From Blasia pusilla (Eukaryota; Marchantiophyta; Marchantiopsida; Blasiales), in contig CM114275.1 in the NCBI GenBank assembly GCA_050084515.1, positions 14,446,001 through 14,510,000 of the forward strand: a stretch of DNA of 64,000 nt. Direction: 5' to 3'. Position numbers and translations under genes: made by a program. Under the pieces are notes generated by a model, which was not told the origin of the DNA, did no database searches, and saw nothing but the letters and a program-made list of their open reading frames with translations. This document shows, piece by piece, positions 43,632 through 57,070 of this stretch. Each line of letters opens with the position of its first letter. The stretch's first letter is position 1.

Positions 43632-44340
43632 CTATACATGGTAATTGCATAGGAAGAAAACTTCCAGAATTCCTATCGATATACAGCCAAATTCCTCCCC
43701 TATGCCTAGTTTGTGAGAGGCAATTCGATGGTGTGCAATAATATGACGCAAGAAAGGGGAGATCCTTGCAAGTAAGTAAATTTGATAGTAAGATACAAGC
43801 ATGGGATTAACATAATGTTGGTAGTACTCCATCCTTTGGTCAAGATTATTCCAAAGAATGGCAAGAAATTGCTTTTGTACATCCTCACAAAGTGCCACGG
43901 GTTTCAAGTCTAAATCCCACTCGATCACATTCCATTTTTAAGACCAAGACACCATGTCTGTAAGCCACTATATGGAATGTATGGCCCACAAAGCGTAATG
44001 AGGGAGATGAGATACATCCAGTGATCAAATCCTTGCAATTTAGTGACAAAGTAAATAGCTTTCACTTCAAGGGATAAGAAAACTTGTTTCCCCAAGAAGA
44101 ATAGCATAAGGAGTTTTGTTTCTCACACATAATTCCTCCAATAGAAAGAGCTATTTTTGCACCTATCCACACAATCCCATTTTTTTCTTATAACCAAGGC
44201 CCCAAACTTGTGTTCCATAAAAAAATCACATGTAGAATTAAGTTCCTAAAGAAGAACTTTTGAAGACCCCAAAACATAAGATGAGCATACCTACATCAAT
44301 TTAAAAGTAAATAGGAACATTTCACATTTGGGGTGAGCTT
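43632..44340 (-). mobile_element. Old, diverged LINE relic (ORF2 C-terminal part)
   Basis: The minus strand reads WDLDLKPVALCEDVQKQFL, QHYVNPMLVSYYQIYLLARI and PFLRHIIAHHRIASHKLGIG, clearly cognate to WDLKPMALREHLQKQSLN and VNPMLVYCEQGYLLARI of the young copies. It is far more diverged, with gaps and stops. No 3' tail remains. Confidence 0.8.
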
Positions 44341-44879
44341 GTGAATCTCAAGTGCCATACTACAATCATTTTGAAGTCACAATATTGCGAGTTTTGGACT
44401 CATGACAAACTCCCAAGATTGTCAATTTGTCTCCCAATTTGCAAAGTTGTATTTTATTACACTCATACTATAGTTGTAAGATGGTCGCAAACTTGTATTA
44501 TGCTTATAATTGGCTTGTAGTGGAGACACAATGAACTCACATTAGACTCTCATATCTAAGGCCGACTTGCGAGTGTGATTTGCAATTCAACCATAAATTC
44601 TTGTTTTCCAAAATTTTATAATTTTATAGATTTGTCCAAAAAAATCTAGAAATTTATTTTTTTCCCAAAGAAAAATTATTCAAATGGAGTTCCATACATT
44701 CAACATTACAATCATACAACTGAAAGATGCAAGAACAAAATTCTCGATATGTACATCAAAAATTCTACAAAAGTGATACTCATGACACGAATCCTATGTA
44801 TATCATTGACGTGCATCTAATTAATATATCATGCATGTGAGGCCACATTGGACAAATAGAAGATACAACATTACTATCA
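44341..44879. other. Spacer between two inverted LINE relics
   Basis: AT-rich with no open frame. It lies between a minus-strand and a plus-strand relic of the same LINE type. Alternating cttgcgag / ctcgcaag-like words around 44380-44580 may be short inverted segments. Confidence 0.35.
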
Positions 44880-45225
44880 CCATCATATTAATCCCATGCT
44901 TGTATATTGCGAGCAAAATTACGTGCTTTTAGGGATTCCCACTTTCTTGCCTCATATTTATTGCATGACCCCAAATTGGCTCTCATAGACTCTCATTGAG
45001 AAGGGAAGTTGGCTAAAAATTGATTTAAGTGAACAAATTTGTTATGCAACACAAGAACTATTGAGGATGAACAACTTGTATTTCTTAAATGTCGTAGATA
45101 TGTGGGAATCATATTGGGTCATACAATCTAAGTTTCAAATTTCTACTTTTTACATTTGTGCCTTATGATTTAGGTCGGTATATTAAGGATATAAATGTTC
45201 ATCTCACCATTCCTTTAGGATTCCA
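44880..45225 (+). mobile_element. Old LINE relic (3' end of ORF2)
   Basis: DNA such as atcccatgcttgtatattgcgag and gtgccttatgatttaggt matches the young LINE ends (VNPMLVYCEQ and VPYDLGCYI regions) with many changes. The orientation is opposite to the relic at 43632, so the pair are head to head. Confidence 0.75.
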
Positions 45226-45359
45226 GTATTTAGAGAGAGCGCCCATGGACGATTACCATGAGTTCTCATAGAGATATGCCCATGAGATTGAGGCATGGAG
45301 ACTCTATTATAATCCACACTATGTATCATGGATTGAGCCGTTTCCAGACAAGGAGGAGA

Positions 45360-45860
45360 AATTATAAGAGGCTACTTCCTCTACCACCAATGATTTGTTA
45401 GGAGGGATGAGTCGAAATGGAGCAATAACATTGTCCAATCGAGTTCGTCCTAGGTTCAACCCCGTCGTTGAGTTCTTTGCGGAGTTACAGACAAACTACT
45501 AGAGGATACGGACTGAAACGAGCATCCACGACTTCCATAGGCGCCCGAGTGAGAGTTTGCGTGAGGCATTCACTCGATTGCGTCAGTTGATTAGTGTCAC
45601 TCAGGAGATGATAGAGTCTCAGGCTATCTAGACAAGGTACGCGATGCTGGACCAAGTCTTGCAGAGATGGGTGAAGGATGGAGTACTTCTTATGCGCACC
45701 TCACCTACGTGGAGAGATATTTTTGACACCACAGAGTGTATTGAGTGCAACATGGCTGAGGAGAATGTAGCAGCCATGGATTTTGTGCGAGAGAAATCAC
45801 GATTTCCTGCACCACCAGTGCATCAACGTGGATTTCTTAGCATGCAAATGACTCTATGAG
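45360..45860 (+). pseudogene. Retrotransposon gag-like remnant
   Basis: Frames around here read FFAELQTNY, SIHDFHRRPSESLREAFTRL, RQLISVTQEMIES and then an open 71-codon piece YAMLDQVLQRWVKDG through MAEENVAAMDFV. The F-H-R-x-ESL-x-EAFxRLRxL pattern resembles LTR-retroelement gag proteins. Two in-frame stops interrupt it. The assignment rests on general resemblance only. Confidence 0.4.
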
Positions 45861-46896
45861 CACGATCTCTAGGTCGTGCTCATCTAGTCATTTTCCTATG
45901 ACCCACATAGTTAGCAACATCTTTTAGTCTGAAATAAGTCATATCTCCTCACTTGTCCAATATTTGTGTTATGAATCATGATTTATGTTTTTAAGGATTT
46001 CATCCTCCAATCATGTAATGTACAAGGAAATGGAAATTGTAATCTTTAGTCAAATAGCATGTAGTTCATCCTCTAGAGAGATCATTGTTTCTTGAAATGA
46101 GAGATGGTTTCCATGAAAATGGAAGAATTCAGGATCTTTTGCACTCGCTTGACAATAAACAAGAATTACTTCCTATAGTACCACAAAGAATAAGTTTCCT
46201 CCGAGTGTCTTCTTGAGTAGAATCAAGAACGTCAACTTCTCAAAAATTGGATATCAGATAAAGAAGAAAGAACCTCAAAGAGAACATAGTACAGGAATGG
46301 CTCATCCTACTTTCAGAACTCAATCCGTCCTTGCAGGTTACTCTCTGCCTAACAGATTTCATACATAACCCTCACTGTTTATTCCCTCTCACTTGAATTC
46401 AACTCTACACCTTTCTCCTCTCAGCAGACCCAATTAAGATACAAGGTATACTTTGCACACCAGGTTGGAGAAAGGAAGACTTCCTTTCCATCAAAGACAT
46501 AACGTTCTCAAGATAATACAAGCTTGAGAGGATACTCTCTCTTAGCTCGTATCATTCCTACAACATAACGTCTTAAGAGAATGATAACATGGATTACATC
46601 ACAAAACTTGGAGTTGCATCATTTTCATATCAATTAGAATATGATATGTGTATGATGTATTTATGATGTCATTTCTGCATTGAAAATTTTTCTATAGAAA
46701 ATTTTGTGCATATAATTGGCATGGAAATTTTATTGATACAAAAAATTAATATCAAAAAAAGATTTAATTGATATCAAATCAATATTAAAGTTAGCGCTAT
46801 CAGATTTCATGTTGAAATTATATCAAAGTTAGCACCCTCTAACTTTTGTGATGTACTCTAACACTCTTTAAATATTGGTTCAATCTGCAAGAATTC
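45861..46896. other. No gene seen
   Basis: Unique-looking, becoming AT-rich towards 46800 with repeated atcaatat/atatcaa words. Two related words, taacgttctcaagataa (46500) and taacgtcttaagagaa (46566), form a loose repeat. Confidence 0.35.
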
Positions 46897-47560
46897 TTGA
46901 GATATGAAGCGCTCGAAGCCCATAGTTTATCCCGGAAACGCATTGAAGTCGCGAAGGGTAGTAGCTACGTCGAGCTGCGTTGGGTGTGGGTTTTAAGTTT
47001 GGCAAGGAGGAAAGGGGAAGGTCGCGATGGCATCGTTTGGGCCCCATCCCCGTCCGTTGGAGGGATGGACGGCAGCCGGTTGGATGGTGGAGAGACGGAC
47101 GGCGTCGACGTGCAACGGCGACCGGAGTGCCTTAGACGGACGCCCTCCGTCCGTGTCGGCTCCCTTGGCGTGTGTCGGCTCTGGTGCCTTAGACAAACAC
47201 TCTCCGCCATGTCATCGCCGAGCTCGGCTCTCGAGCTTTCTCCGCTTTCGGCTCTCTCTGCTCCGCTCTCGGCTCTCGGCTCTCGAGCGCTCTCCGCTCT
47301 TGGCTCTTGAGCTCTCTCCGCTTTCGGCTCTCTCTACTAAGCTCTCGGCTCTCAAGCTCTCATCTCTCGCGGTCTCTCCACTTTCTGCTCTCGAGCTCTC
47401 TATGCTCTGCTCTCTCTCCGCTTTCGGCTCTCTCTACTGTGCTCTCGGCTCTCGAGCTCTCTCCGCTCTTGGCTCTCTTTGCTCCGCTCTTGGCTCTCGA
47501 ACTCTCTCTACTCCGCTCTCTCTCCGATCTTCGATTGCAATCGCATAAGGATCGATCTTC
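46897..47560. repeat. GC-rich block with ctctcggctctcgagctct minisatellite
   Basis: Bases 47215-47530 are built from variants of a unit of roughly 25-30 bases combining ctccgctttcggctctc and tcgagctctc. A similar scrap lies at 49658-49710 on the other side of LINE H. The open frames here are products of the repeat, not genes. The preceding 46980-47160 is GC-rich with ggacgg/ccgtcc inversions. Confidence 0.75.
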
Positions 47561-47715
47561 TACCGCTTGCTGTTTGCTATTGTATGCTTCGACTAGTCTA
47601 GATCTACGAGGTATGATGATGTGTCTCCTGTTAAAAGAGAATTTACAGTAGTACTTATTGTAAGTCTTGACTGTTTAATTGCACACTATTGTGCGATACT
47701 TTGCGGAAAGTTCAC

Positions 47716-49311
47716 TATTGGTAAATGGTAAATGGTAAATGGTAAATAGATCAAGCCCGTGGGACCCAAAGGGTCAAAAAACACATTACAAGTCATTCAT
47801 GCACTGACCCTGAAAAAGATCGTTAAGACCTTCTCCTAGCTACAACCTAGAGCACTTGAGCGATGAATAATGACATCCCTAATATAACAACCTAAATCAT
47901 ACGGCACTAGCTGTAGTAAAGAATAGAAATTCTCCACATCTATTTTATGAGCTAGTCTAATCTCTTCATACCTTAGACATGTAACAAACACATGCTCTTC
48001 ATCCTCAATATTTTCTCCGTCACATAACCTACAAATTCGTTCACTTCTATCAATTTTAAACCATCGTCCTTCCTCAATTCCTAGCCTATGTGACCCAATT
48101 CTATGACATGCGATAATATATCGTAAGAACGTGGAGATGCAAGTAGGTATCCTTGTTCACAATATACAAGCATAGGATTAACATGAAGTTGATAAAACTC
48201 CATTTTGGTGCCTCGACTACTCCAAATGATGTTGAGAGATTGCTTCTGTAGATGCTCACGGAGGGCCATCGGTTTCAAGTCCCAATCGCGTTCCGCCATA
48301 TTCCACTTTGAAGACCAAGTCACCACATCCGCCATCCACCCTATGGAACGTGTGGCTCGCAAAGCTTGATGAGGGAGGCGAGAAACATCAAGAGATCTCA
48401 CCCTTGCGATGTAAGTGATGGTCAAGTAAAGAGCTTCAGCTTCTAGAGGAAGAAAACTTATTTCGCAAGAAGAATAGCATACGGAGTTTGGTTTCTTCCA
48501 CCCAATTCTTCTTGTAGAAAGATCTTTTGCACTCTTTCCACGCGCTCCCAACCTGTCTTCTTACAACAAGGGCCCCAAACTTGGGTCCCATATAAGATCA
48601 CCGGCAACACTAATCTCCTAAATAAGAATTTCCTAAGACTCCAAGACACAAGATGAGCTCTTCTACACCGGTTTAAAAATGAATATAGAGCTTTGTAACC
48701 AGGTTCTACTCTCTTTTGCACGCAAAGTGCCCAACTATAGTCATGCGAGAAATCGATGCCTAGATATTTGTAACTCTTCACTTGTTCTAATTGTAGACCT
48801 TTGTAAAAGAACGAGAACTTGGATCTAGTACCCACTATAATGACTTTAGACTTCTCCATATTAACCTCCATCTGATTCTGGGTACAAAACCTTGCCAAAG
48901 TGTCGAGGTATTTTTGTAAACTAATGCCATCACGTGCTAGTAATATGATATTATCTGCATACAATAGAGCTTTGATGACAAAGTCCCCAAGCTTGACACC
49001 TTCACTATCACATTCCTCCAACCACTTTTCGATATCATCTATGAAAACTCCAAAAAGTGTAGAGGAGAGAGGGCAACCTTGAATGACTCCAATGGTACTC
49101 AAGATCTCTTGAGTTTGTGAACCTTTGATCTTGGCCCGAACGGATTGGTATAGCGTGGCCATGGCTGCTAGGAGATTTGGTGGTACTCCAATGGCTTGCA
49201 GCCTTTCCCATAAGAGCTTGCGAGGTACAATATCAAAAGCTTTCTTGAAATCGACGAAGCCGCAAAATAAAGCTTTTCCATTGCCCTTAGATTTCTCCCA
49301 TAAAACATACA
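47716..49311 (-). mobile_element. LINE copy H, 5'-truncated in the RT domain
   Basis: It has four TTTACCA heptamers at its 3' end (47716-47743), the longest tail seen. ORF2 runs from VLWEKSKGNGKALFCGFVDF (49311) through YADNIILLA (one D of the catalytic YADD is N) to the stop at 47836-47838, with a frameshift near 48460. A 14-base deletion lies near 48137. It interrupts the CT-rich minisatellite surroundings. The 5' break is inside the reverse transcriptase. Confidence 0.9.
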
Positions 49312-51003
<1,692 letters not shown>

Positions 51004-51360
51004 GTGCCGGGTCAGTCGATGTTTTTAGATGCCAAGGGGTTGCGGTTGTTGGGAATTCAGGTTAAAAAACCTGAAAACGTGATTGGTCTTCTATCAAGGA
51101 ACCACGGTGATCTTGAGACATGGGTCAGCCCCATAGTACATAGCTCTTCTAGTTCAGATTTTTTTCTAGCTGATATTGTGTGCAAGCGCTCGCATCCTCA
51201 CTCCAAAATGTATTTGGATGATTGGATTGCCTTAGGGTTTCCTTTGGAAACTTATAAGTGTCTAGAACCGGCTGCGATACATGCTAGATTTAATGTTGCA
51301 TTCTCACCCAAGGCCTGGTTGGTGGGGGACCATGTATTGTTAGGGACCATGTATGGTTAG
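51004..51360 (+). CDS. Orphan ORF, 118 codons, unknown
   Basis: Reads MPGQSMFLDAKGLRLLG, VKKPENVIGLLSRNHGD, FFLADIVCKRSHPHSK, YLDDWIALGFPLETYKC and ends LLGTMYG. Composition looks protein-like, with balanced residues and few runs. I recognise no domain, membrane segment or signal peptide. It may be an exon of an unknown gene or a retroelement remnant. Confidence 0.25.
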   Translation: MPGQSMFLDAKGLRLLGIQVKKPENVIGLLSRNHGDLETWVSPIVHSSSSSDFFLADIVCKRSHPHSKMYLDDWIALGFPLETYKCLEPAAIHARFNVAFSPKAWLVGDHVLLGTMYG

Positions 51361-52273
51361 ACTCTTATTTCTAGAAGAAGGGATTGACTGAATTTCTAGT
51401 GGTGGAAAACCAGAGAGGTAAGATGAATGTTGTCCAAATTAAGGACATGTAACATTTGATGGGATCATCCAAACAGAACATGCTTGCCAATCATTTGTTT
51501 CTACAATCCGGTTAAAGAGGAGAGTGTCCACCTCTGAGAAGAAGGAACCTGTTCCTTGGGTTATCGGAGTTTCTCCTAAAAGCATCTACCTTATCGACCA
51601 CACTAATGTGGATGACAAAGCACCTATTGGGAATGAGCACATTTGACATTTTTCCGAAGTACTGAGTTCCATGGCCCTTGTGAATTTAGCCCGGGGTATT
51701 TCTCGGTACCTTGCTTCCTTCTGGAATTATTTGTCATATGGAGTTTAGGGTGATTACCTTTGCATTTTTTACATGGTACATCTGAATTCCTCACACATGT
51801 TTCTTATTGCCCATTGGCACGGCTGACCAATTCGAGTCTTTGTCTTCGTCTTGTGTGTAGGTAGTGGGGGCTCCTCTAGACCTTGACCACCTGTGCCATG
51901 TTTTGTTTAGGGTAGAAGTAGGTTTTCTTATGTTTATGGCCTTGGCACCAATACATACCGGGTGGAAATACTAAAGCCAAAACTAGGAATTCTCCTCAAA
52001 TGGAATTTGGAGAGATGTATCCTACAAATTTTGGTAGGAGTAAGGGGTATGGATGCGGCAGGAATTCAGTAGCTAGATTAGTTTAGATCTTTAGAAGTAT
52101 GTTCTTACATTCTAGCTTTGCATTGCAATCGTTGGGGGACATGTAAAGCTTTTGGTTCATCCGGGTTTAGTAATACTCTGAGCAGCATCTGTATGCTTGT
52201 ATATGTTGCTGCGTAGGCCTGTGAGTGAGAACTCGTTGTGGATACACGCTAGGTTGAAGCCCAACCAGCAAAC
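51361..52273. other. No gene seen
   Basis: Stops in all frames at short distances; nothing recognisable. Confidence 0.35.
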
Positions 52274-52633
52274 ATGTTTGCTGCATTTTTGGGCAAGAGT
52301 GTAGGTCCTCCAGACAAACCAGCCTTACAAACCTTTCTTTGGCGGGACCCGGTGGAGTGGGTTCATTATTGCTACTCAAAGGAGCATAAGGAATTTGTGT
52401 GCCTATGCTCCAAGTGCATTGAGTACTTTCGCGGACCAAAAACTTTTAACTCACACATTGCATCACATTGGTTGAAGCCGGTGCCTGGAACACCAAGGGC
52501 GAGTGGTAAGAAGAAGGTGGAAGCAGACAATGACCTAGATGACATAGAGGATGAAGATGATGATAAGGGTGGTGGAATTGAACTTTCATATGCAGTAAGT
52601 GAGATGGTAGCAATGTATGGTGCTAAGATTTAA
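52274..52633 (+). CDS. Orphan ORF, 119 codons, Cys/His-bearing, acidic tail
   Basis: Reads MFAAFLGKSVGPPDKPALQ, WRDPVEWVHYCYSKEHKEF, then VCLCSKCIEYFRGPKTFN followed by SHIASHW. The CX2C ... HX3H arrangement could form one zinc finger, loosely C2H2 or BED-like. The C-terminus is acidic (DNDLDDIEDEDDD). It could be the start of a transposase or a host gene exon; no partner exons were found. Confidence 0.3.
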   Translation: MFAAFLGKSVGPPDKPALQTFLWRDPVEWVHYCYSKEHKEFVCLCSKCIEYFRGPKTFNSHIASHWLKPVPGTPRASGKKKVEADNDLDDIEDEDDDKGGGIELSYAVSEMVAMYGAKI

Positions 52634-52982
52634 TGATAGCCTTCCTTCATTGATTTATGTTCCGCCTTGTTGTGATACTCACAATTTTGTACTCTTGAAG
52701 AATATATCTTTTTATTCAACGAAGACTCTTGTACATTATGATTTTGATTATGATTATTTATTATTATGAGGAAGAATGAGTAAGATTAAAGTGTATCACG
52801 AAGCTCCTGGGACAAGGTAGAGAGATGGAAGATCAAGGATTTGCCTTAGAGGAGAGGAAAATGCAATAACGAAGTCTCAAGACTCAGCAAGAAGCTTCGG
52901 AAGCTCAACAAAGCTCTGTCTACGAAGTGCTTCGCTCTATAACGAAGCATAACGAAACAGGAAGAAAAGGAGAAAGAAGCAC
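52634..52982. other. Flank of copia 2; short gcttcg repeats
   Basis: The words gaagc/gcttcg recur at 52885-52940, comparable with the gcttcgcaaaagcgtgaagcg region of the gypsy LTR at 59464. This might be another gypsy LTR piece; not decisive. Confidence 0.3.
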
Positions 52983-52999
52983 TTACGTCCGAGAAATTT

Positions 53000-55900
53000 T
53001 CAGAAGGAGAAAGCGCGGAGCAATTTTTGACAAGGATCAAGAATCTTCAAGATCAGATGGCGTCCGTAGGAATTTCAAAGTCTAGCGAAGATTTGGCATG
53101 TCGGTGCATAAGGATTTTGCCTCCAAGGTATGACAGTTTGGTCACTGCACTGAATATTCAAGTAAGACCCACGCCGCTTACTTTTGAACAATTTAGTGCA
53201 ATGTTGGTAGAAGAGGAAATGCGCTTCAAAGCAAGAGAGGGAAGTGATGCCACATTTACTGCCAACGTACAAATAGGTAGAAATCAAGATTACAGTTCAA
53301 ATGTCAAGAAGAAATTTCCAAGAAAAGCCTTCAAATGCTTTTATTGTGGTAAGCTAGGTCATCTTATCAAAGATTGTAGAAAGAGGAGTCAGGATGAGAA
53401 GAACGGTTGTTTAAGACCTAAGAAGGAGTTTGGAAATTCTGTAGAACTAGGAGAACATGAAGTAGATGCTTGGGTAGCAATAGAAGAGTTTTGCACACAG
53501 GCTGAACATTCCACTAAGTCAAAGAGTGAAGATGCATGGGTGCTCAATAGTGGAGCATCTAGGCATATGACCAATCATAAGGATTGGTATAGCTCCTTAT
53601 AGCCTCTACAGGAGCCCATCGTAGTTACTGTTGGGAATAATGCAAAGTGCCGTGTAGAAGGGAAAGGCACAATTTATTTAGTCTCACAAAAAGGAGATGA
53701 AAAGAAGTTAACTGATGTATTGTACCTACTAGAGTTGAAGCGAAATTTAATTTCAGTGGGAGTATTATGTGATCGTGACCTAGAAGTTCGTTTCAAGAAA
53801 ACTGGAGCAGTCATTGAGGATGCCAATGGGAAAGTAGTGGGTGAAGGAATACGACGTGGAAATATCTACGAGTTGTATGCTTTCACGACAAGTGTAGGTA
53901 GAGATCTTAGTAGCAGTAAGTTGTGGCATGAAAGATTTGGTCACCTAAGCTTTCCCCTACTAAATCAGATGCCGAAATATGGCATGATTGTTGATTTACC
54001 AACAATTTTTGGAGTGTCGGATACTTGTGAAGCTTGTATGATGGGCAAGCAACACCGACAACCATTTCCACAAGAGTCCAACAATAGGACAAAGGCTCCT
54101 CTAGAGTTGATACATGCTGACCTCTGTGGTAAAATGAGAACAGTGGCATTAGGTGATTCTTCCTACTTCTTTTTAGTTATCGACGATTATAGTAGGAAGA
54201 TGTGGGTGTATTTCCTTCGTGATAAAGCAAGTGCTTTTGGAAAATTTAAAGTATGGCACAAGCTGGTTGAGAATGAGACAGGAAAGAAGGTACAAAAGCT
54301 TCGCACAAATCGAGGAGGAGAATTCTTATCAACAAAATTCAACAAATATTTGGGGGAGCATGGAATCAAGCGACAGTTAACCACGACACATACACCACAA
54401 CAAAATGGAGTTGTTGAGCGTTGAAACCGTACAGTGGTGGAGATGGCAAGATGTATGATGAAAGCAAAAGGTTTGACGGAAGGATTTTGGGTCAAGTCGT
54501 TATTATCTTGCCGTATACATTCTAAATAGAAGTGCTACCAAGTCAGTGCAAGGCATGACTCCTCATCAATCATACTCAGGTAAGGTACCATCAGTCTAAC
54601 ATTTCAGGACTTTTGGTAGTGAGTGTTTTGTACATATTCCTGAAGCATCGAGGACCAAGTTGGAGTCCAAGAGCAGGAAGTGCATCTTAATGGGATACAG
54701 TGATGAGTCTAAAGCTTATCGCCTTTGGTGTCCTGAGGAAATGAAGATGCTTGTGAGTCGTGATGTGGTGTTCCAGGAAGAGCCTTGTCAAGTGGCGGAT
54801 ATCAGTGGTCCGTCCAAATTATCATCAAACGAAGAGATAACCCACTAGAGCACACCACAAATGTTTACACCAGATCATCAAGAAGAAGAATTTGGTGATG
54901 ATTACAAAGAGCAACCTGCTCTTCCACTACGGTCGTCATACCCTAAGTGGATAAAGCAGCTCTTGGATGGTAAGGATCCACCAACAACTGATGAAGTTTT
55001 TACACATCCAAGGAGATCCAAGAGACTAGAGGAGCAGAATAGAGCTTCCGCACATCTCGTCAACATGGCCTTGATGACAGAGGTCTTGAAAGTGGAAGAG
55101 CCATCATGCTTGGATGAGGCCCTTGCTCATCCTCAATGGAGAGAGGCCATGCAAATGGAGATGGACGCTATTCAGAGGAATGAAACTTGGACTTTGGTTG
55201 AAAAGCCAAAGGACAAGAAGATAATACGCACCAAGTGGGTGTACAAGACCAAGTACAAGTCGGACGGTACATTGGATAAATTCAAAGCGAGGTTGGTCGT
55301 ACAAGGATGCTCACAAATCGAAGGTTTTGACTACTATGAGACTTTTGCTCCTACTGCAAGGATGACAACCATTCGAATTGTTCTAGCGGTTGCAGGAACA
55401 AGATGTTGGCCTGTATACCAATACGATGTGAAGTCTGCCTTTCTGAACGGGAGTCTCAAGGAGGAGGTATATGTTTCTCAACCACCAGGTTTTGAGACAC
55501 CCGGATCAAAAGAGAAAGTTTGTTTACTTCATCGAGCATTGTGTGGGTTGAAGTTAGCCCCAAGGGTATGGTATCAACGAATAGATACATTCTTTCGAGA
55601 GAAGGGTCTCATCAAGAGTCCGTCAGAAGCAAATTTGTATGTGTTTCGCAAAGATGGGATGTATATGTTGATAGTCCTGTATGTGGATGATCTGATCATC
55701 ACAGGAGACCACAGTACGAAAATAGAGGAAATGAAGGGAGTGTTGAAATCTGAGTTTGAAATGTCGATTTAGGTCTTCTGCACTACTTTATAGGGCTGGA
55801 AATTTGGCAACAGTCAGATTCTATTTTTCTCTCTCAGCAGAAGTATGCTAGAGAAATCTTGAAGGCATTCGGGATGACCGAGTGTAAGGCAGTGGTCTCG

Positions 55901-56617
55901 CCAATGGAGGTAGAGTTGAAACTCTCGATGGAGGATGTTTCACCATTGGTAGATGAAAAGTTGTCTGTAAAGCTTGTAGGCGGTTTGATATTTTTGTGTA
56001 ACAAGAGACGGACATTATTAGCTTTTGTGGGAGTGTTGAGTAGGTTCTCAACTAAGCCTCGTGAGAACCATTGGAAGGCAATGATGCGTGTGTTGAAGTA
56101 CATCAAAGGCACTATCGAGTACGGCATCACCTATGGAGCAGGGACGGAAATGATAGATTTTTGTGACTCGGATTGGGCAGGAGATTCAGATTCTCGAAGA
56201 TCAGTTTCGGGTTATTGCTTCTTGGTAGGATCAGGTGTGGTGTCATGGGTCAGCAAGAAGCAACCTACAGTGGCTCTTTCTTCTACTGAGGCAGAGTACA
56301 ATGCAACTTGTTATCCTTCTTGTGAAGCAGTATGGTTGAGATGGATATTGGAGGACATAGGAGAAGCATCAGAAAGTGCTATTGTAATGTGGTATGACAA
56401 TCAAAGTTGCATTGCCATAGCACATAATCCTGTGTTTCATGCTCGTACGAAGCACATAGAGATCCAATATCACTTTGTTCATGAATTGATCGAGAGAGAG
56501 GTTTTGAAGTTAGTCTATTGTCCAACAAAGGATAACCGTGCAGACATCTTCACGAAAGCTTTGAGCGGAGATCAGCTTCACCGACATCTGAAGGGTCTTG
56601 GCATAGGTCCAAGATAG
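53000..56617 (+). pseudogene. copia 2 gag-pol remnant
   Basis: Domains in order are gag end with knuckle CFYCGKLGHLIKDC (about 53335), protease AWVLNSGASRHMTNH (catalytic D changed to N), and integrase LWHERFGHLSF, CEACMMGKQHRQPF and HADLCGK. The second integrase catalytic position reads TNRGGEF instead of TDRGGEF, so it is dead. Reverse transcriptase (54990-55770) has YQYDVKSAFLNGS and LYVDDLIITG. RNase H has CDSDWAGD, SSTEAEYNA and DNQSCI. Breaks include TAG at 53600, TGA at 54422, frame changes near 54490-54660 and 55770, and TAG at 54846. Confidence 0.92.
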
Positions 56618-56649
56618 TAGTCCACATGAGAGTGGATATTGAGGGGGGG

Positions 56650-57070
56650 TGTTGGATTCTCAACATCCACTCCTCTGAGCACCATTGATTTGATCGGCCC
56701 CCTTGCATGAGGAGAAGCCTAGATTGATGGTTCCGACTTAGACGTCGGAGGAGTCATAGTAATATGACGTAGGTGGTTTACGGAGTAGCGTTACTAGGTT
56801 TATCTAACCCTATATTGCATCAGGGTGCGGGGCACCCTGATGCAAAATTTTTCTATTAATAGAAACAAAGAAAAATAGGTAAAAACCCTAGTTTTCCCGA
56901 GTAGTCAAATAGTCGGGAGCCGCAGCGGTAGCGCATTCTCGTATGTCGAGTTATCTCCCAGTTCAGGTTCCATTGAAGCTCTTCTGTGAGGGCACAGACG
57001 GACTAGGCCACTTTGTATCTCTAAGTTTTGTAAAGATTTCAGTGATTTCGTCACTCTCTGTTTTCTCACA
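56650..57070 (+). repeat. 3' LTR of copia 2
   Basis: 421 bases, TGTTGG...CTCACA, preceded by the polypurine tract at 56641-56649. It contains the hairpin GCATCAGGGTGC / GCACCCTGATGC as in the 3' LTR of copia 1. Confidence 0.93.

Larger units (their letters stand above)
52983..57070 (+). mobile_element. Ty1/copia element 2, 5'-truncated
   Basis: It lacks the 5' LTR, primer site and N-terminal gag; the break corresponds to base 32190 of copia 1. The 3' LTR is 56650-57070 and starts with the canonical TGTTGG. It retains the pol section that copia 1 lost, so the two together outline the family. Its right end abuts gypsy pol at 57071. Confidence 0.92.

Noticed and set aside
46897-47651. Long serine/leucine-rich ORFs
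   Set aside because: They are read from a CT-rich minisatellite in several frames; codon content follows the repeat.
47716-47745. Telomere-like repeat
   Set aside because: The heptamer is TTTACCA, not TTTAGGG, and it always sits at the 3' end of the LINE.
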